From NCBI GenBank assembly GCA_900754695.1, contig CAAEDU010000015.1, positions 1 to 18,180 of the forward strand: DNA of 18,180 bases, written 5' to 3'. The notes below the pieces were generated by a model that ran no database searches, had not been told where the DNA came from, and saw nothing but the letters and a program-made list of their open reading frames with translations. Of the stretch, positions 5,312 to 13,975 are shown piece by piece (position 1 is the first letter of the stretch; every line of letters starts with the position of its first letter). This stretch comes from Clostridia bacterium (GTDB lineage Bacteria > Bacillota > Clostridia > Christensenellales > CAG-917). A program made the position numbers and the translations under genes.

Positions 5312-7069
5312 GTGGCGTTTTTCAACGAAAGATTCATCGAAGAGCTGAAATTCAAATGCGACATCGTGAGCATAGTCTCGCAGTACGTTCAGCTTGTCAG
5401 AAAGGGGACGAGATACGCCTGCGTTTGCCCTTTCCATCCCGACAAAAATCCTTCCATGTATATCAACGCGCAGGGGCAGTTCTATCACTGCTTCGGCTGC
5501 GGCGCGTCGGGGGATGTCATCACTTTCATCATGGAGATGGAGTCGCTGAGTTATCCGGAGGCGGTCAAGTTCCTCGCCGAGCGCGCGGGTATGGAGCTGC
5601 CCGAATACAAAGCCGACCCCGACTACAAAAAGAAAAAGGACAAGCAGGAGACCCTGAAAGCGCTCATGAAGGACGCCGCCCGCTATTATCACGCCAATCT
5701 CATGAAGGAAGAGGAGGGCAGAGAGGCGCGGGAGTATCTCGCGAGCCGCGGCATCAACCAAGAGATAAGCACCCGTTTCGGGCTGGGGCTTTCACTCGGA
5801 TACGATCAGATGCAGGGCTATCTCAGGCGCAAGAACTACACCGCGGAGGAGCTGCGCGAGTGCGGTCTGGTGACGGGCGAGAGGCTTTCGGACGCCTTTG
5901 CGGGGCGGGTCATCGTGCCCATCATGAACGGGATGGGGGACGTCATCGCGTTCGGCGGCAGGATCTATCGCGGAGAGCAGGACGTCGCGAAATATAAAAA
6001 TTCCACCAACACCGTCCTCTTTGACAAGAGCAGGTGCGTGTACGGCATCAACTTCGTCAAAAAGGAGAAGCGGAGGGGGAACCCCTTCAAATTCCTCATC
6101 CTCGTTGAGGGGTATATGGACGTGATCTCGCTTGCGACCGCGGGCTTTTTCAACGCGGTGGCAGGCATGGGGACGGCGCTCACCCCGCAGCAGGCGAGGG
6201 AGATAAAGAAACTCACGGACACCGTCTATGTCTGCTATGACGGCGACGACGCGGGCAGGAAAGCCGCGGTGCGCAACGTCGAGCCTCTGCTCGCGGAAGG
6301 GCTGGACGTCAGGGTGGTGACGCTCGCGGACGGGCTGGACCCCGACGACACCGTGAAGAAGGAAGGGGCGGACGGCTTCCGCAAGCGGCTGGAAGCGGCG
6401 CTCCCCGTCATCGAATATAAACTCAAACTGTGCGAAGACGTTTACGGTCTCGGCTCCGCAAACGCGAAAGCCAAGTATGTCAAAGCGGCGCTCAGGGTGA
6501 TGGCGGAGATAAGTGACGAAGCGGAACGCGAGGTTTATCTCAACATTATTGCGGAAAAAAGCGGCGTTTCCGTCGCTACGCTGCGCAAGACGCTCGCGTC
6601 CGGCGGCGCCGTGCCCGCGCCCCAAAGGGTGATCCCCGCAGAGAAAAAGAGCAAGGACGGCAATGCGGTGAAAGCGGCGCGCTTCGTGCTCAACAGGATC
6701 ATCGCGGGGGCGGAATACGTCTCCGTCGCGGACGTCTCGCCGGAGTGGATGCCCCTCCCGGAGCAGGCGGAGGTGATGACCTACATCGCGGGACACGCGG
6801 AAAGCAAAACCCTGGGCGGAGACCTCTTTTCGGCGGGTCTCGGCAGCGAGGAAGTGGGCAGGATCCTGGACGCGGAGATGAGCTTCTCCTCGCCGGACAG
6901 AGAGAGGAGATATTATCTCGACTGCGTGGAGCTGCTCGCCGACGAACACAGGGAGAACGAGATCAAGGCTTTGCGGGAAAAGATGAAGGAGGAGCCCGAC
7001 CGCGAAGGTCAGCTCGCCATCCTGAGGCAGATAGAGCGGCTGCGCAAGGCGCCGCGCGGCAAAAACTGA
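5312..7069 (+). CDS. dnaG: DNA primase
   Basis: DnaG makes RNA primers for replication. Counting from the GTG at 5312, the zinc-binding domain has C39, H42, C60 and C63 (VCPFHPDKNP then YHCFGCGASGD). The Toprim catalytic core shows EGYMD (266-270) and DGDDAGRKA (310-318), followed by LDPDDT. The C-terminal third is a helical, probably helicase-binding region. The start is uncertain. GTG 5312 gives MAFFNERFIEELK, which matches the usual primase N-terminus, and AAAGGG lies at 5296-5301. The upstream in-frame ATG at 5273 would add 13 residues rich in arginine and has no Shine-Dalgarno sequence. Length is about 585 residues. This is the first gene of the dnaG-rpoD-trmK-nif3-zinc ribbon operon, an order known in Bacillota. 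Confidence 0.96.
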   Translation: MAFFNERFIEELKFKCDIVSIVSQYVQLVRKGTRYACVCPFHPDKNPSMYINAQGQFYHCFGCGASGDVITFIMEMESLSYPEAVKFLAERAGMELPEYKADPDYKKKKDKQETLKALMKDAARYYHANLMKEEEGREAREYLASRGINQEISTRFGLGLSLGYDQMQGYLRRKNYTAEELRECGLVTGERLSDAFAGRVIVPIMNGMGDVIAFGGRIYRGEQDVAKYKNSTNTVLFDKSRCVYGINFVKKEKRRGNPFKFLILVEGYMDVISLATAGFFNAVAGMGTALTPQQAREIKKLTDTVYVCYDGDDAGRKAAVRNVEPLLAEGLDVRVVTLADGLDPDDTVKKEGADGFRKRLEAALPVIEYKLKLCEDVYGLGSANAKAKYVKAALRVMAEISDEAEREVYLNIIAEKSGVSVATLRKTLASGGAVPAPQRVIPAEKKSKDGNAVKAARFVLNRIIAGAEYVSVADVSPEWMPLPEQAEVMTYIAGHAESKTLGGDLFSAGLGSEEVGRILDAEMSFSSPDRERRYYLDCVELLADEHRENEIKALREKMKEEPDREGQLAILRQIERLRKAPRGKN

Positions 7070-7078
7070 AGCAAACAC

Positions 7079-7101
7079 CCGACGCGCGGACGCGCCGTCG
7101 G
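7079..7101 (+). other. GC-rich hairpin between dnaG and rpoD
   Basis: CCGACG 7079-7084 pairs with CGTCGG 7096-7101 in the 97-nt gap. There is no T-run, so it is not an intrinsic terminator. It might be an RNA processing or stability element. No promoter for rpoD is visible in the gap. Confidence 0.35.
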
Positions 7102-7166
7102 ACGGCGGGGGCGGCGGGATCCGCGCCCGCGAGAAACATAAGAACAAGACCCCATCCGGAGGCAAA

Positions 7167-8204
7167 ATGGACAGAGAGCAACTTTTGAAACAGGAAACGG
7201 ACAAGCTCATCGAAACGGGACGCTCCAAGGGCAGCATCTCCGAAGACGAGATCATGGCGCGTCTCGAGCACCTCGGCGCGAGCGCGGAGGATCTCGAAGG
7301 CGTGTTCAAGGCGCTCGAGGAAGCGAACATCACCGTGGTGTCCGCCAAAGAGGACGACATCGACACCATCATCGAGGGCAACTTCGACGACTCGGTGAAG
7401 ATGTATCTCAAGGACATCGGCAAGGTGCCCCTGCTTTCCGCGGAAAAGGAAGTGGAGCTCGCAAAGCGCATGGAGCAGGGCGATCAGGAGGCGAAGCGCA
7501 TCCTTTCGGAGGCGAACCTCCGTCTCGTCGTGTCCATCGCCAAGCGTTATGTCGGGCGCGGGATGCAGTTTCTGGACCTCATCCAGGAGGGCAACCTCGG
7601 GCTCATGAAGGCGGTGGAGAAGTTCGACTACACCAAGGGTTTCAAGTTCTCCACCTACGCCACGTGGTGGATCAGGCAAGCCATCACCCGCGCCATAGCG
7701 GATCAGGCGCGCACCATCCGCATCCCCGTGCACATGGTGGAGACCATCAACAAGCAGGTTCGCGCGACGAGGCAGCTCCTGCAGAAGCTGGGGCGCGAGC
7801 CCACTCCCGAAGAGATCGCGGAGCATCTCGGTTGCAGCGTGGAGAGGGTGCGCGACATCCAGAAGATCGCGCAGGATCCCGTCTCTTTGGAGACCCCCAT
7901 CGGCGAGGAAGAGGACAGCCATCTCGGCGATTTCATCGAGGACAACACCGCGCTTTCCCCCTCGGACGTTGCGGAAAGCAATATGCTCAAAGAGCAGCTC
8001 GTGCAGGTGCTCAACACCCTCACTCCCCGCGAGGAGAAGGTGCTGCGGCTGCGCTACGGCCTTGACGACAGCCATCCCCGCACCCTCGAAGAGGTGGGCA
8101 AGGAGTTTAACGTCACCCGTGAGCGCATCAGGCAGATCGAGGCAAAGGCGCTGCGCAAACTGCGCCATCCCAACAGGCTCAAAAAGCTGAAGGACTTCGA
8201 CTGA
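7167..8204 (+). CDS. rpoD: RNA polymerase primary sigma factor (sigma-A/RpoD)
   Basis: This is the housekeeping sigma factor that directs RNA polymerase to -35/-10 promoters. The 345-residue product is of the short Bacillota type. Region 1.1 occupies about residues 1-60 and region 1.2 about 74-110. Region 2 contains NLRLVVSIAKRYVGRGMQFL and the -10-binding helix FSTYATWWIRQAITRAI (161-177). Region 3 spans about 190-245. Region 4.2 carries the -35-binding helix-turn-helix TLEEVGKEFNVTRERIRQIE (306-325). GGAGG precedes the ATG. The predicted specificity agrees with the promoters seen upstream of dnaX, thrS and the phosphoesterase gene. Its stop codon overlaps the trmK start (TGATG). Confidence 0.98.
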   Translation: MDREQLLKQETDKLIETGRSKGSISEDEIMARLEHLGASAEDLEGVFKALEEANITVVSAKEDDIDTIIEGNFDDSVKMYLKDIGKVPLLSAEKEVELAKRMEQGDQEAKRILSEANLRLVVSIAKRYVGRGMQFLDLIQEGNLGLMKAVEKFDYTKGFKFSTYATWWIRQAITRAIADQARTIRIPVHMVETINKQVRATRQLLQKLGREPTPEEIAEHLGCSVERVRDIQKIAQDPVSLETPIGEEEDSHLGDFIEDNTALSPSDVAESNMLKEQLVQVLNTLTPREEKVLRLRYGLDDSHPRTLEEVGKEFNVTRERIRQIEAKALRKLRHPNRLKKLKDFD

Positions 8205-8869
8205 TGCCCATACGGCTGGACGAGAGACTGACCGCCGTAGCGGAGCTCGCCGCGGGCGCGAAAGTGCTGTGCGACGTGGGCTGCGACCACGGCAAACTCG
8301 CCTGTTACGCCGTGCAGACGGGACGCGCGGAGAGCGCGCTCGCCACGGACATCAGCGCCCCGAGCCTTCGGAAAGCCGCGGAGCTTGCGGAGGATACGGG
8401 GGTGTATGACAGGGTGGAGACCCGCCTCGGTGACGGGCTGGATCCCGTCGCGGACGGCGAGGCTGACACCGTGGTCATCGCGGGCATGGGGGGAGACCTC
8501 ATCGCGAGGATATTGGAGCGCGCACACGCGCAAGGCAAGACTTTCCCTCGGCTGGTGCTTTCCCCCAACACTCACCCGGAGAGGGTGAGAGCGACGCTCG
8601 CGGGCACGGGCTATGCGCTCACCGCCGATATGAGGGTGCCGTGCGCGGGCAAGGCGTACACCGTCATCGCGGCGGAAAGAGGGGATGAGACCCTCGGGGA
8701 GCTGCAGCTCCTCTTCGGCAAATTCTTCGCCACGGACGAGGCGTTCCGGGCGGAGGCGGGAAGAGAGGCTGAGGAGCTCGGAAGGACGCTCGCGGCGCAT
8801 CCCGAAGCCGCGGGACTGAAAGAAAAAAAAGCTCTTCTCGAGAGGGCGTTGAAGGAGTGCGGAATATGA
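8204..8869 (+). CDS. trmK: tRNA (adenine-N1)-methyltransferase TrmK
   Basis: TrmK methylates N1 of adenine 22 in tRNA using S-adenosylmethionine. The 221-residue product has motif I CDVGCDHGKLACYA (23-36), the acidic ATDIS strand (47-51), GDGLDP (76-81) and the family-typical VIAGMGGDL (91-99), followed by a C-terminal helical domain. The start overlaps the rpoD stop by one base, and the stop overlaps the next gene as ATGA, so translation is probably coupled. A run of eight A residues (8823-8830) near the 3' end is in a frame arrangement that would fuse the product to the next one after a -1 slip. The order rpoD-trmK-nif3 matches sigA-yqfN-yqfO of Bacillus. Confidence 0.93.
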   Translation: MPIRLDERLTAVAELAAGAKVLCDVGCDHGKLACYAVQTGRAESALATDISAPSLRKAAELAEDTGVYDRVETRLGDGLDPVADGEADTVVIAGMGGDLIARILERAHAQGKTFPRLVLSPNTHPERVRATLAGTGYALTADMRVPCAGKAYTVIAAERGDETLGELQLLFGKFFATDEAFRAEAGREAEELGRTLAAHPEAAGLKEKKALLERALKECGI

Positions 8870-9627
8870 AAATAAGTCAGATCGCTGCTGCCATCGAAAA
8901 GTATGCTCCGCGTGAAAACGCGTTCGAGTGGGACAACGTCGGCTTGATGCTCGGTGACGCGGATGCGGAATGCACGGGCGTGCTCGTGTGTCTGGACTGC
9001 ACCTTCGCCGTGGCGTTGCAGGCAAGGGACGAGGGGTGCAACCTCATCGTCAGCCATCATCCCTTCATCTTCAAGCCCATGGACAGGCTGACGCTGGACG
9101 ACCCCAAGGCGAAGATGGTGCGCTTCCTTTTCCGCAACAACATCGCGGTCTATTCCGCGCACACCAATCTCGACATCGCCGACGAAGGTCTCGCGCGCAC
9201 GCTTGCGGAGATATTCGGCGGGCACAACATCGAGAGCGCGGGCAGCGGATGCTATGCGGACATCGAGGAGGAGACGGCGGCGCAGCTTGCGCACAAAGTG
9301 GCGGGAGCGCTCGGCGACCGCTCCGTGAGAGTGAGCTCTCCCGACGCCAAGGTGAAGCGCGTCTACGTCGTTTCGGGCGCGGGCGGCGACCACGAGAGCC
9401 TGGCGTATGCGCGGCGCGGTGCGGACGCCCTCATCACGGGCGAGGTGAAGCACCACGTCTTCGTCGAAGCGGACGAGCAGGATTTCCCCATCGTGGAGTT
9501 TTCTCATTATTACAGCGAGATCTTGTGTTGTGATGTGCTGAAAGGGGCGATAAAGGCCTCATTCGGTGACTTGCGCGTCATCGAGGCGCATCGCAGATGC
9601 CCATATAAAACTTTGGAGGAAGTATGA
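8866..9627 (+). CDS. Nif3-like dinuclear metal centre protein
   Basis: Nif3 family proteins form hexamers with a two-metal site; their cellular role is poorly defined. The 253-residue product is the short form, without the PII-like insert of Bacillus YqfO (about 370 residues). Visible family motifs are EWDNVGLMLGD (21-31), SHHPFIFKP (63-71, with H64 and H65 as metal ligands), SAHTNLDIADEG (97-108, H99 and D103), GEVKHHVFVEA and a C-terminal SHYYSE. AAGGAG at 8852-8857 sits eight bases before the ATG at 8866, which is preferred to the in-frame GTG at 8857. The start overlaps the trmK stop and the stop overlaps the next start, both as ATGA. Confidence 0.94.
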   Translation: MKISQIAAAIEKYAPRENAFEWDNVGLMLGDADAECTGVLVCLDCTFAVALQARDEGCNLIVSHHPFIFKPMDRLTLDDPKAKMVRFLFRNNIAVYSAHTNLDIADEGLARTLAEIFGGHNIESAGSGCYADIEEETAAQLAHKVAGALGDRSVRVSSPDAKVKRVYVVSGAGGDHESLAYARRGADALITGEVKHHVFVEADEQDFPIVEFSHYYSEILCCDVLKGAIKASFGDLRVIEAHRRCPYKTLEEV

Positions 9628-10334
9628 AATTCGACAGTATTTTGATGTATCAGGACATTGACCGCGAGCTCATCAACATCGAGAACGATGTGGCAAAGAG
9701 CAAGGAGCGCGCGGCATTCATGAACGCGAAAGCGAAGCTGGAAGCGGCGACAGCCGCCGTCGGCAAGCTCTCCCATGAGGCGGCGGAGCTGCTCGCGGGC
9801 TACGGCAAGCTCTCCTCTCGCGCCGAGGAGCTCAAAGCCAAACTCGACGAGTTCGACGGGCTGCTCGACGACATCGCGGACGTCAACGAAGCGGACTATT
9901 ATATCAAGCAGATCGACGCCGTCAATGCGGAGATCGCTTCCCTCGAAAGGGACGCGGGCAGAGACGCGGAGCGCGCCGCAGTCATAGGCGCGGAATATAA
10001 GCGCACCTGGGACGCGGGCAGAAAGGCGTTAGAGGCTTATAAGGAGGCGACGGCGGTGTTCAACGAGGTCGCTGCCAAGGTGCAGCCCCGCATGGCGGAG
10101 CTCAAAGCCAAGCTGAAGGAGATCGAGCCCTCCGTGCCCGCCGAGTTCATGGCGGCATACAAGTCCCTCCGCGCCGCGAAGAAGACCCCCGCTTTCGTCG
10201 CCTACAAGCCCGAGAGCGGCACTTGCGGCAGGTGCTTCATGGAAGTGTCCGGCGCCACCAAGGGCAAGCTGAAGAACCCCGGCGATCACGCCGAGTGCCC
10301 CAACTGCCGCCGCATACTCTACATCCCCGAATGA
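9624..10334 (+). CDS. Coiled-coil protein with C-terminal C4 zinc ribbon
   Basis: The 236-residue product is largely a long alpha-helical coiled coil (about residues 10-175, rich in Ala, Glu, Lys and Leu), followed by a C4 zinc ribbon with C201, C204, C225 and C228 (TCGRCFMEV and ECPNCRRILYIPE). This matches the zf-RING_7/DUF164 type of protein often encoded after nif3 in Clostridia. The function is not established; nucleic-acid or protein binding is a guess from the fold. GGAGG precedes an ATG that overlaps the nif3 stop. A CCCGC/GCGGG hairpin (10337-10353) follows the stop but has no T-run. Confidence 0.92.
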   Translation: MKFDSILMYQDIDRELINIENDVAKSKERAAFMNAKAKLEAATAAVGKLSHEAAELLAGYGKLSSRAEELKAKLDEFDGLLDDIADVNEADYYIKQIDAVNAEIASLERDAGRDAERAAVIGAEYKRTWDAGRKALEAYKEATAVFNEVAAKVQPRMAELKAKLKEIEPSVPAEFMAAYKSLRAAKKTPAFVAYKPESGTCGRCFMEVSGATKGKLKNPGDHAECPNCRRILYIPE

Positions 10335-10383
10335 TACCCGCCCGAGGTGCGGGAGACATACCAACGAAAAAAGAGAGGTCAGT

Positions 10384-13300
10384 ATGAATTATCACAACAA
10401 TCCCAAAACATTCGCCATAGGCGCGCTGCCCAAACACGGCGCGGGCTATCCGCTTTCCGCCGCCGGCGCCGAGCGCGTCATGTGCCTGAACGGGGAGTGG
10501 AACTTCAAGTTCTATCCCTCCGTGACGCTGCTCAACACGAACCCGTCCTCGTGGGACAAGATCGAGGTGCCTTCCAACTGGCAGCTCAAGGGCTACGACA
10601 AGCCCATCTACACAAACATCCGCTATCCTTACCCCATCTGCACGAGTCCCTTCAAGCTGCCCGACATCGACGACAAGGACAACACCTGCGGCGTGTATAT
10701 GCGCACCTTCGAGCTCGAAGCGGTGGAGGGCAGGGTGCACCTCGAATTCGCCGCCAACAGCGGCGCGGAAGTGTACGTCAACGGAGCGTTCGCGGGATAC
10801 TCGGAGTCCAGCTTCGACTATCAGGAGTACGACATCACCGACCTCGTCAAGCCCGGCGTCAACGAGCTCAAGATCGTAGTCTACCGTTACACCACGGGCA
10901 GCTATCTCGAGGATCAGGACATGTGGCGTCTCTCCGGCATTTTCCGTGACGTGATGCTCATCTTCGTGCCCTCCGCGCGCGTTGCGGATATCTATGCGCG
11001 CGCGTCCTTCCCCAAGGGATTTGGTTCCGCGAAATTCTGCGCTGGCGTGCAGGTGGACGCCAAGCGCGTCGAGCTCAAGGGCGGCAAGGTCTCCGTCGTG
11101 CTCGAAGACGCGGCGGGCAGCATCGTCGCGTCCGGCGTCCTCGCCCTTTCGGACATCGCGGAGAACGGAAAGAGCGTCGTCAAGTTCGAGAGCGAGGTCG
11201 CGTCTCCCAGGCTGTGGAGCAGCGAGGATCCCTATCTTTACAGGCTCACCGTCATCCTTCTCGACGCCGACGGCAAAGAGCTGGACCGCAGGGCGCTCAA
11301 CTTCGGCTTCCGCGAAGTGAAGGTCATGCCCAAGCGCGGCGACGAGGATCCCGTCATCCTCCTCAACGGCAAGAAACTCAAGATCCGCGGCGTCAACCGT
11401 CACGAGTTCCATCCCGAGCACGGTCACGCGGTGCCCGCCGAACTCACGGAAAAGGACCTCATCCTGATGCGCCGCAACAACATCAACAGCGTCCGCACCA
11501 GCCATTATCCCAATTCCCGCGCGTTCTACGACCTCTGCGACCGCTACGGCATGATGGTCATGTCCGAGAACAACCTCGAAACGCACGGGCTCGCCATATA
11601 CATCCCGCGCAGCAAGAGCATTTGGGTGGACCGTTGCTGCCGCAGGATGGAGAACATGGTGCGCAACTACCGCAACCACGCCTGCATCCTCTTCTGGTCG
11701 CTGGGCAACGAGTCCGGCGGCGGCGGACGCGCCTTCCGCGAGATGAAGCGCATCGCGAACGCCCTCGACAGGACCCGTCCCGTGCACTATGAGTGCGACG
11801 CCTGGCTCACCGTCACCGACATCATGAGCGAGATGTACACCAAGCAGGAGCAGATGAAGGAGATAGGCAAAAACAGAGTACATATGCACTCGCAGGCTCT
11901 GTGGGCGCCCTTCGGACACCTGCTCATGCCCTATATGTACCGCGACAAACCCTTCATCCAATGCGAATATGCGCATTGCATGGGCAACAGCCTCGGCAAC
12001 TTCGCGGACTATTGGGCGGACTTCAAGCGTTACGACAGGCTGTGCGGCGGCTACATCTGGGACTTTGCCGATCAGTCCATCAAGCGCGTACAGTCCGACG
12101 GCACCGTGGAGTGGACCTACGGCGGCGACTGGGGCGACAAGCCCAACGACGGCACCTTTGCCTTCAACGGCATCGTGCGCGCCGACCGCTCGCCCAACCC
12201 CGCGCTCTTCGAGGTGAAGAAGGTCTATCAGCAGGTGCAGTTCGCGCTCGCGGACGGAAAGATCGCCGTCACCAACGAATATCTCTTCTCCGACCTCAGC
12301 CGTTTCGCGCTCGCGGTCGAACTGCTCGAAAACGGCGTCAAGACCAAGCAGGCGATGGTCGCCATGCCCGCAGTCGCGCCGGGAGCGACGGGACTTACCG
12401 ACATCCCCTTCGAGCTTCCCGCCTTGCTTGACGAGTGCGCTCTCAACGTCTCCGCGGTGCAGATCCGGGAGGAGAGGGGCATCCCCGCAGGCTACGCCGT
12501 CGCGACGGAGCAGCTCGAACTCGGCGGCTTCCGTCCCGTCGAAGCCAAGCCCGCCGACGGCATCGCCGTCGTCCGCGAAGGCAACGACATCATCATCGAA
12601 TGCGGCTCTCTCGTCGCCAAGGTGGACGGGGACAGCGGTTATATCTCTTCTCTCAAGATCGACGGTTCAGAGAGAGTGATCGAGCCGATAAAACCCAATT
12701 TCTGGCGCGCGCCCATCGACAACGACAAGTCTCCGCAGCTTCCCCCCATCGCTCAGGCGGTCTTCGGGAAGTACGTCTTCAAGAAGGCGTCGGAGAGCAT
12801 CGTCAAGTCCAACTGCACCGTCACGGACAAGGGCGTGGAGATCGACTGGTATATGCCCAAGATGCTCAGCCTCAAGACCAAGTACGAGGCGACGGACAAG
12901 GGTCTCAGGATCACCATGACCTGCATGAACGCGCTCTTCGGCCTGCCGCGTTACGGCTTCGAGATGAAGCTCGCCGCGTCCTCGGACATCGAGTTCTTCG
13001 CGCGCGGACCTCACGAGAACTATTGCGACAGAAAGACCTCCGCGCCCCTCGGCGTCTATAAGGGCAGGGTGGAGGACTTCCAGCACGACTACCTCGTCCC
13101 GCAGGAAAACGGCAACCATTGCGACGCGCGTTGGCTCTCCGTCGGCGGTGAGCAAGGCGTCCGCTTCTCCGCCCTTGACAACCCCTTCGAGTTCTCCTGC
13201 CACAACTACTCCAAAGAAGCGCTCGAAAACGCCACCCACCTCCACGAGCTCGCCAAAACCGACGACGGCGTCTACGTCTTCATCGACGGCAAACAGCGCG

Positions 13301-13395
13301 GCGTCGGCGGCGACGTTCCCGCCTTGGCATGCGTGAAGAAGCCCTATAAGATAGCCCCTTACAAGGCGCACACCCTCTCCTTCCTCATAAGCTGA
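10384..13395 (+). CDS. lacZ: Beta-galactosidase, glycoside hydrolase family 2 (LacZ type)
   Basis: The enzyme hydrolyses terminal beta-galactosides such as lactose. With 1003 residues it is close to E. coli LacZ (1024). It has the N-terminal jelly-roll (PSNWQLKGYDKPIYTN, 63-78), Ig-like domains, the TIM barrel and the C-terminal small-chain domain (FWRAPIDND). The acid/base Glu is E443 in WSLGNESG and the nucleophile is E528 in CEYAHCMGNS. HYPNS and NLETHG, near the active-site and metal-binding residues, are also present. No signal peptide is seen, so it is cytoplasmic. The ATG follows AGAGAGG. It starts 49 nt after the zinc ribbon gene with no visible promoter or regulator. Its TGA stop lies inside the left arm of repeat A1, which begins at 13392. 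Confidence 0.97.
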   Translation: MNYHNNPKTFAIGALPKHGAGYPLSAAGAERVMCLNGEWNFKFYPSVTLLNTNPSSWDKIEVPSNWQLKGYDKPIYTNIRYPYPICTSPFKLPDIDDKDNTCGVYMRTFELEAVEGRVHLEFAANSGAEVYVNGAFAGYSESSFDYQEYDITDLVKPGVNELKIVVYRYTTGSYLEDQDMWRLSGIFRDVMLIFVPSARVADIYARASFPKGFGSAKFCAGVQVDAKRVELKGGKVSVVLEDAAGSIVASGVLALSDIAENGKSVVKFESEVASPRLWSSEDPYLYRLTVILLDADGKELDRRALNFGFREVKVMPKRGDEDPVILLNGKKLKIRGVNRHEFHPEHGHAVPAELTEKDLILMRRNNINSVRTSHYPNSRAFYDLCDRYGMMVMSENNLETHGLAIYIPRSKSIWVDRCCRRMENMVRNYRNHACILFWSLGNESGGGGRAFREMKRIANALDRTRPVHYECDAWLTVTDIMSEMYTKQEQMKEIGKNRVHMHSQALWAPFGHLLMPYMYRDKPFIQCEYAHCMGNSLGNFADYWADFKRYDRLCGGYIWDFADQSIKRVQSDGTVEWTYGGDWGDKPNDGTFAFNGIVRADRSPNPALFEVKKVYQQVQFALADGKIAVTNEYLFSDLSRFALAVELLENGVKTKQAMVAMPAVAPGATGLTDIPFELPALLDECALNVSAVQIREERGIPAGYAVATEQLELGGFRPVEAKPADGIAVVREGNDIIIECGSLVAKVDGDSGYISSLKIDGSERVIEPIKPNFWRAPIDNDKSPQLPPIAQAVFGKYVFKKASESIVKSNCTVTDKGVEIDWYMPKMLSLKTKYEATDKGLRITMTCMNALFGLPRYGFEMKLAASSDIEFFARGPHENYCDRKTSAPLGVYKGRVEDFQHDYLVPQENGNHCDARWLSVGGEQGVRFSALDNPFEFSCHNYSKEALENATHLHELAKTDDGVYVFIDGKQRGVGGDVPALACVKKPYKIAPYKAHTLSFLIS

Positions 13396-13515
13396 GGGCG
13401 TCATTCGGCGCATAACTTTGTCAGCGCCCCTGCCGTAGATGCTCACGTACGTCATTGTACGTTCCGCCTCTCGGCAGGGGCTCTTTCGCGTTCTGCATCC
13501 AAATGACGCCCTCAG
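13392..13515 (+). repeat. 124-bp long-hairpin repeat, family A copy 1 (A1)
   Basis: The ends pair over 17 bp: CTGAGGGCGTCATTCGG with CCAAATGACGCCCTCAG, one mismatch. Further in, GCATAAC can pair with GTTCTGC (one mismatch), CCCCTGCCG with CGGCAGGGG, and ACGTAC with GTACGT at the tip. The segments AACTTTGTCAGCGCCC and TTTCGCGTTCTGCATCCAAA are the same as in copy A2, while the stems differ. The lacZ stop codon TGA is bases 2-4 of the element. There is no T-run, so it is not a standard intrinsic terminator. Confidence 0.85.
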
Positions 13516-13665
13516 CGAATTAGCGTTTGTGCAGGCGTCTTCGAGCCCGATATTTCTTTTTCGGGGACGGAATACCGAAAACTCCGAGCGTGACGTCCTT
13601 AGACACGACGCTCACTTATTCGGAGTGTATTTGAGTACGACGAACACTCTTTCGAAGACGGTCTC
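13516..13665 (+). repeat. Linker with D motif and family C hairpins (C2)
   Basis: Positions 13553-13577 (TTTCTTTTTCGGGGACGGAA and on) match 17852-17873, which there leads straight into repeat B3. Here about 90 extra bases follow: a nested hairpin with CTCCGA 13582-13587 and TCGGAG 13620-13625, then 13615-13649, which matches 324-358, with GAGTGT pairing to ACACTC around a TACGACGA loop. No ORF is apparent. Confidence 0.55.
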
Positions 13666-13975
13666 ACGCGCCGCTCAGCCAAGCGTTCACAGGCGGTGCA
13701 ACCGCCGCTTGAACGCCGCGGCGCGCCCCGCGACCTCGCAAGCAAGACGGAAAATTAAATAGACACGGGCTCGGTGCGCGTCGAGTCGCCCTCCTCGCCC
13801 CACGAGGGGTGCTCAATTAGTACCGCCATCCGCTTGGTTATGTGGGTGCGATCACCCAGAAATTTTGTAAAGTTCAAAAGTAAGTCCCGCATTTTGGGAG
13901 ACGTGAACTCTATTCCGAGTGGGGGAGGAGTCCCGGAGGGGAGGTGGGGGTCTCTTACTCCCATGTCAGAGGACG
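13666..13975 (+). repeat. Structured intergenic repeat, family B copy 2 (B2), diverged
   Basis: The nested first domain is kept with changed bases: CGCGCCGC 13667-13674 with GCGGCGCG 13718-13725, GCGTTCA 13683-13689 with TGAACGC 13710-13716, and GGCGGT 13692-13697 with ACCGCC 13701-13706. The unpaired TCAGCCAA (13675-13682) is unchanged. TTATGT (13838-13843) leads into a hairpin TGGGTG/CACCCA (13843-13858). AAGTAAGTCCCGCATTTT is identical (13878-13895), and a similar G-rich tail follows. The second long stem of B1 and B3 is not kept. The exact 3' end is uncertain. Confidence 0.75.

Noticed and set aside
13392..13515. Family A hairpin as an integron attC site
   Set aside because: GCAnAAC/GTTCTGC pairing and the length recall attC, but the GTTRRRY/RYYYAAC boxes are not met, they lie about 20 nt from the ends, and there is no integrase or cassette array.
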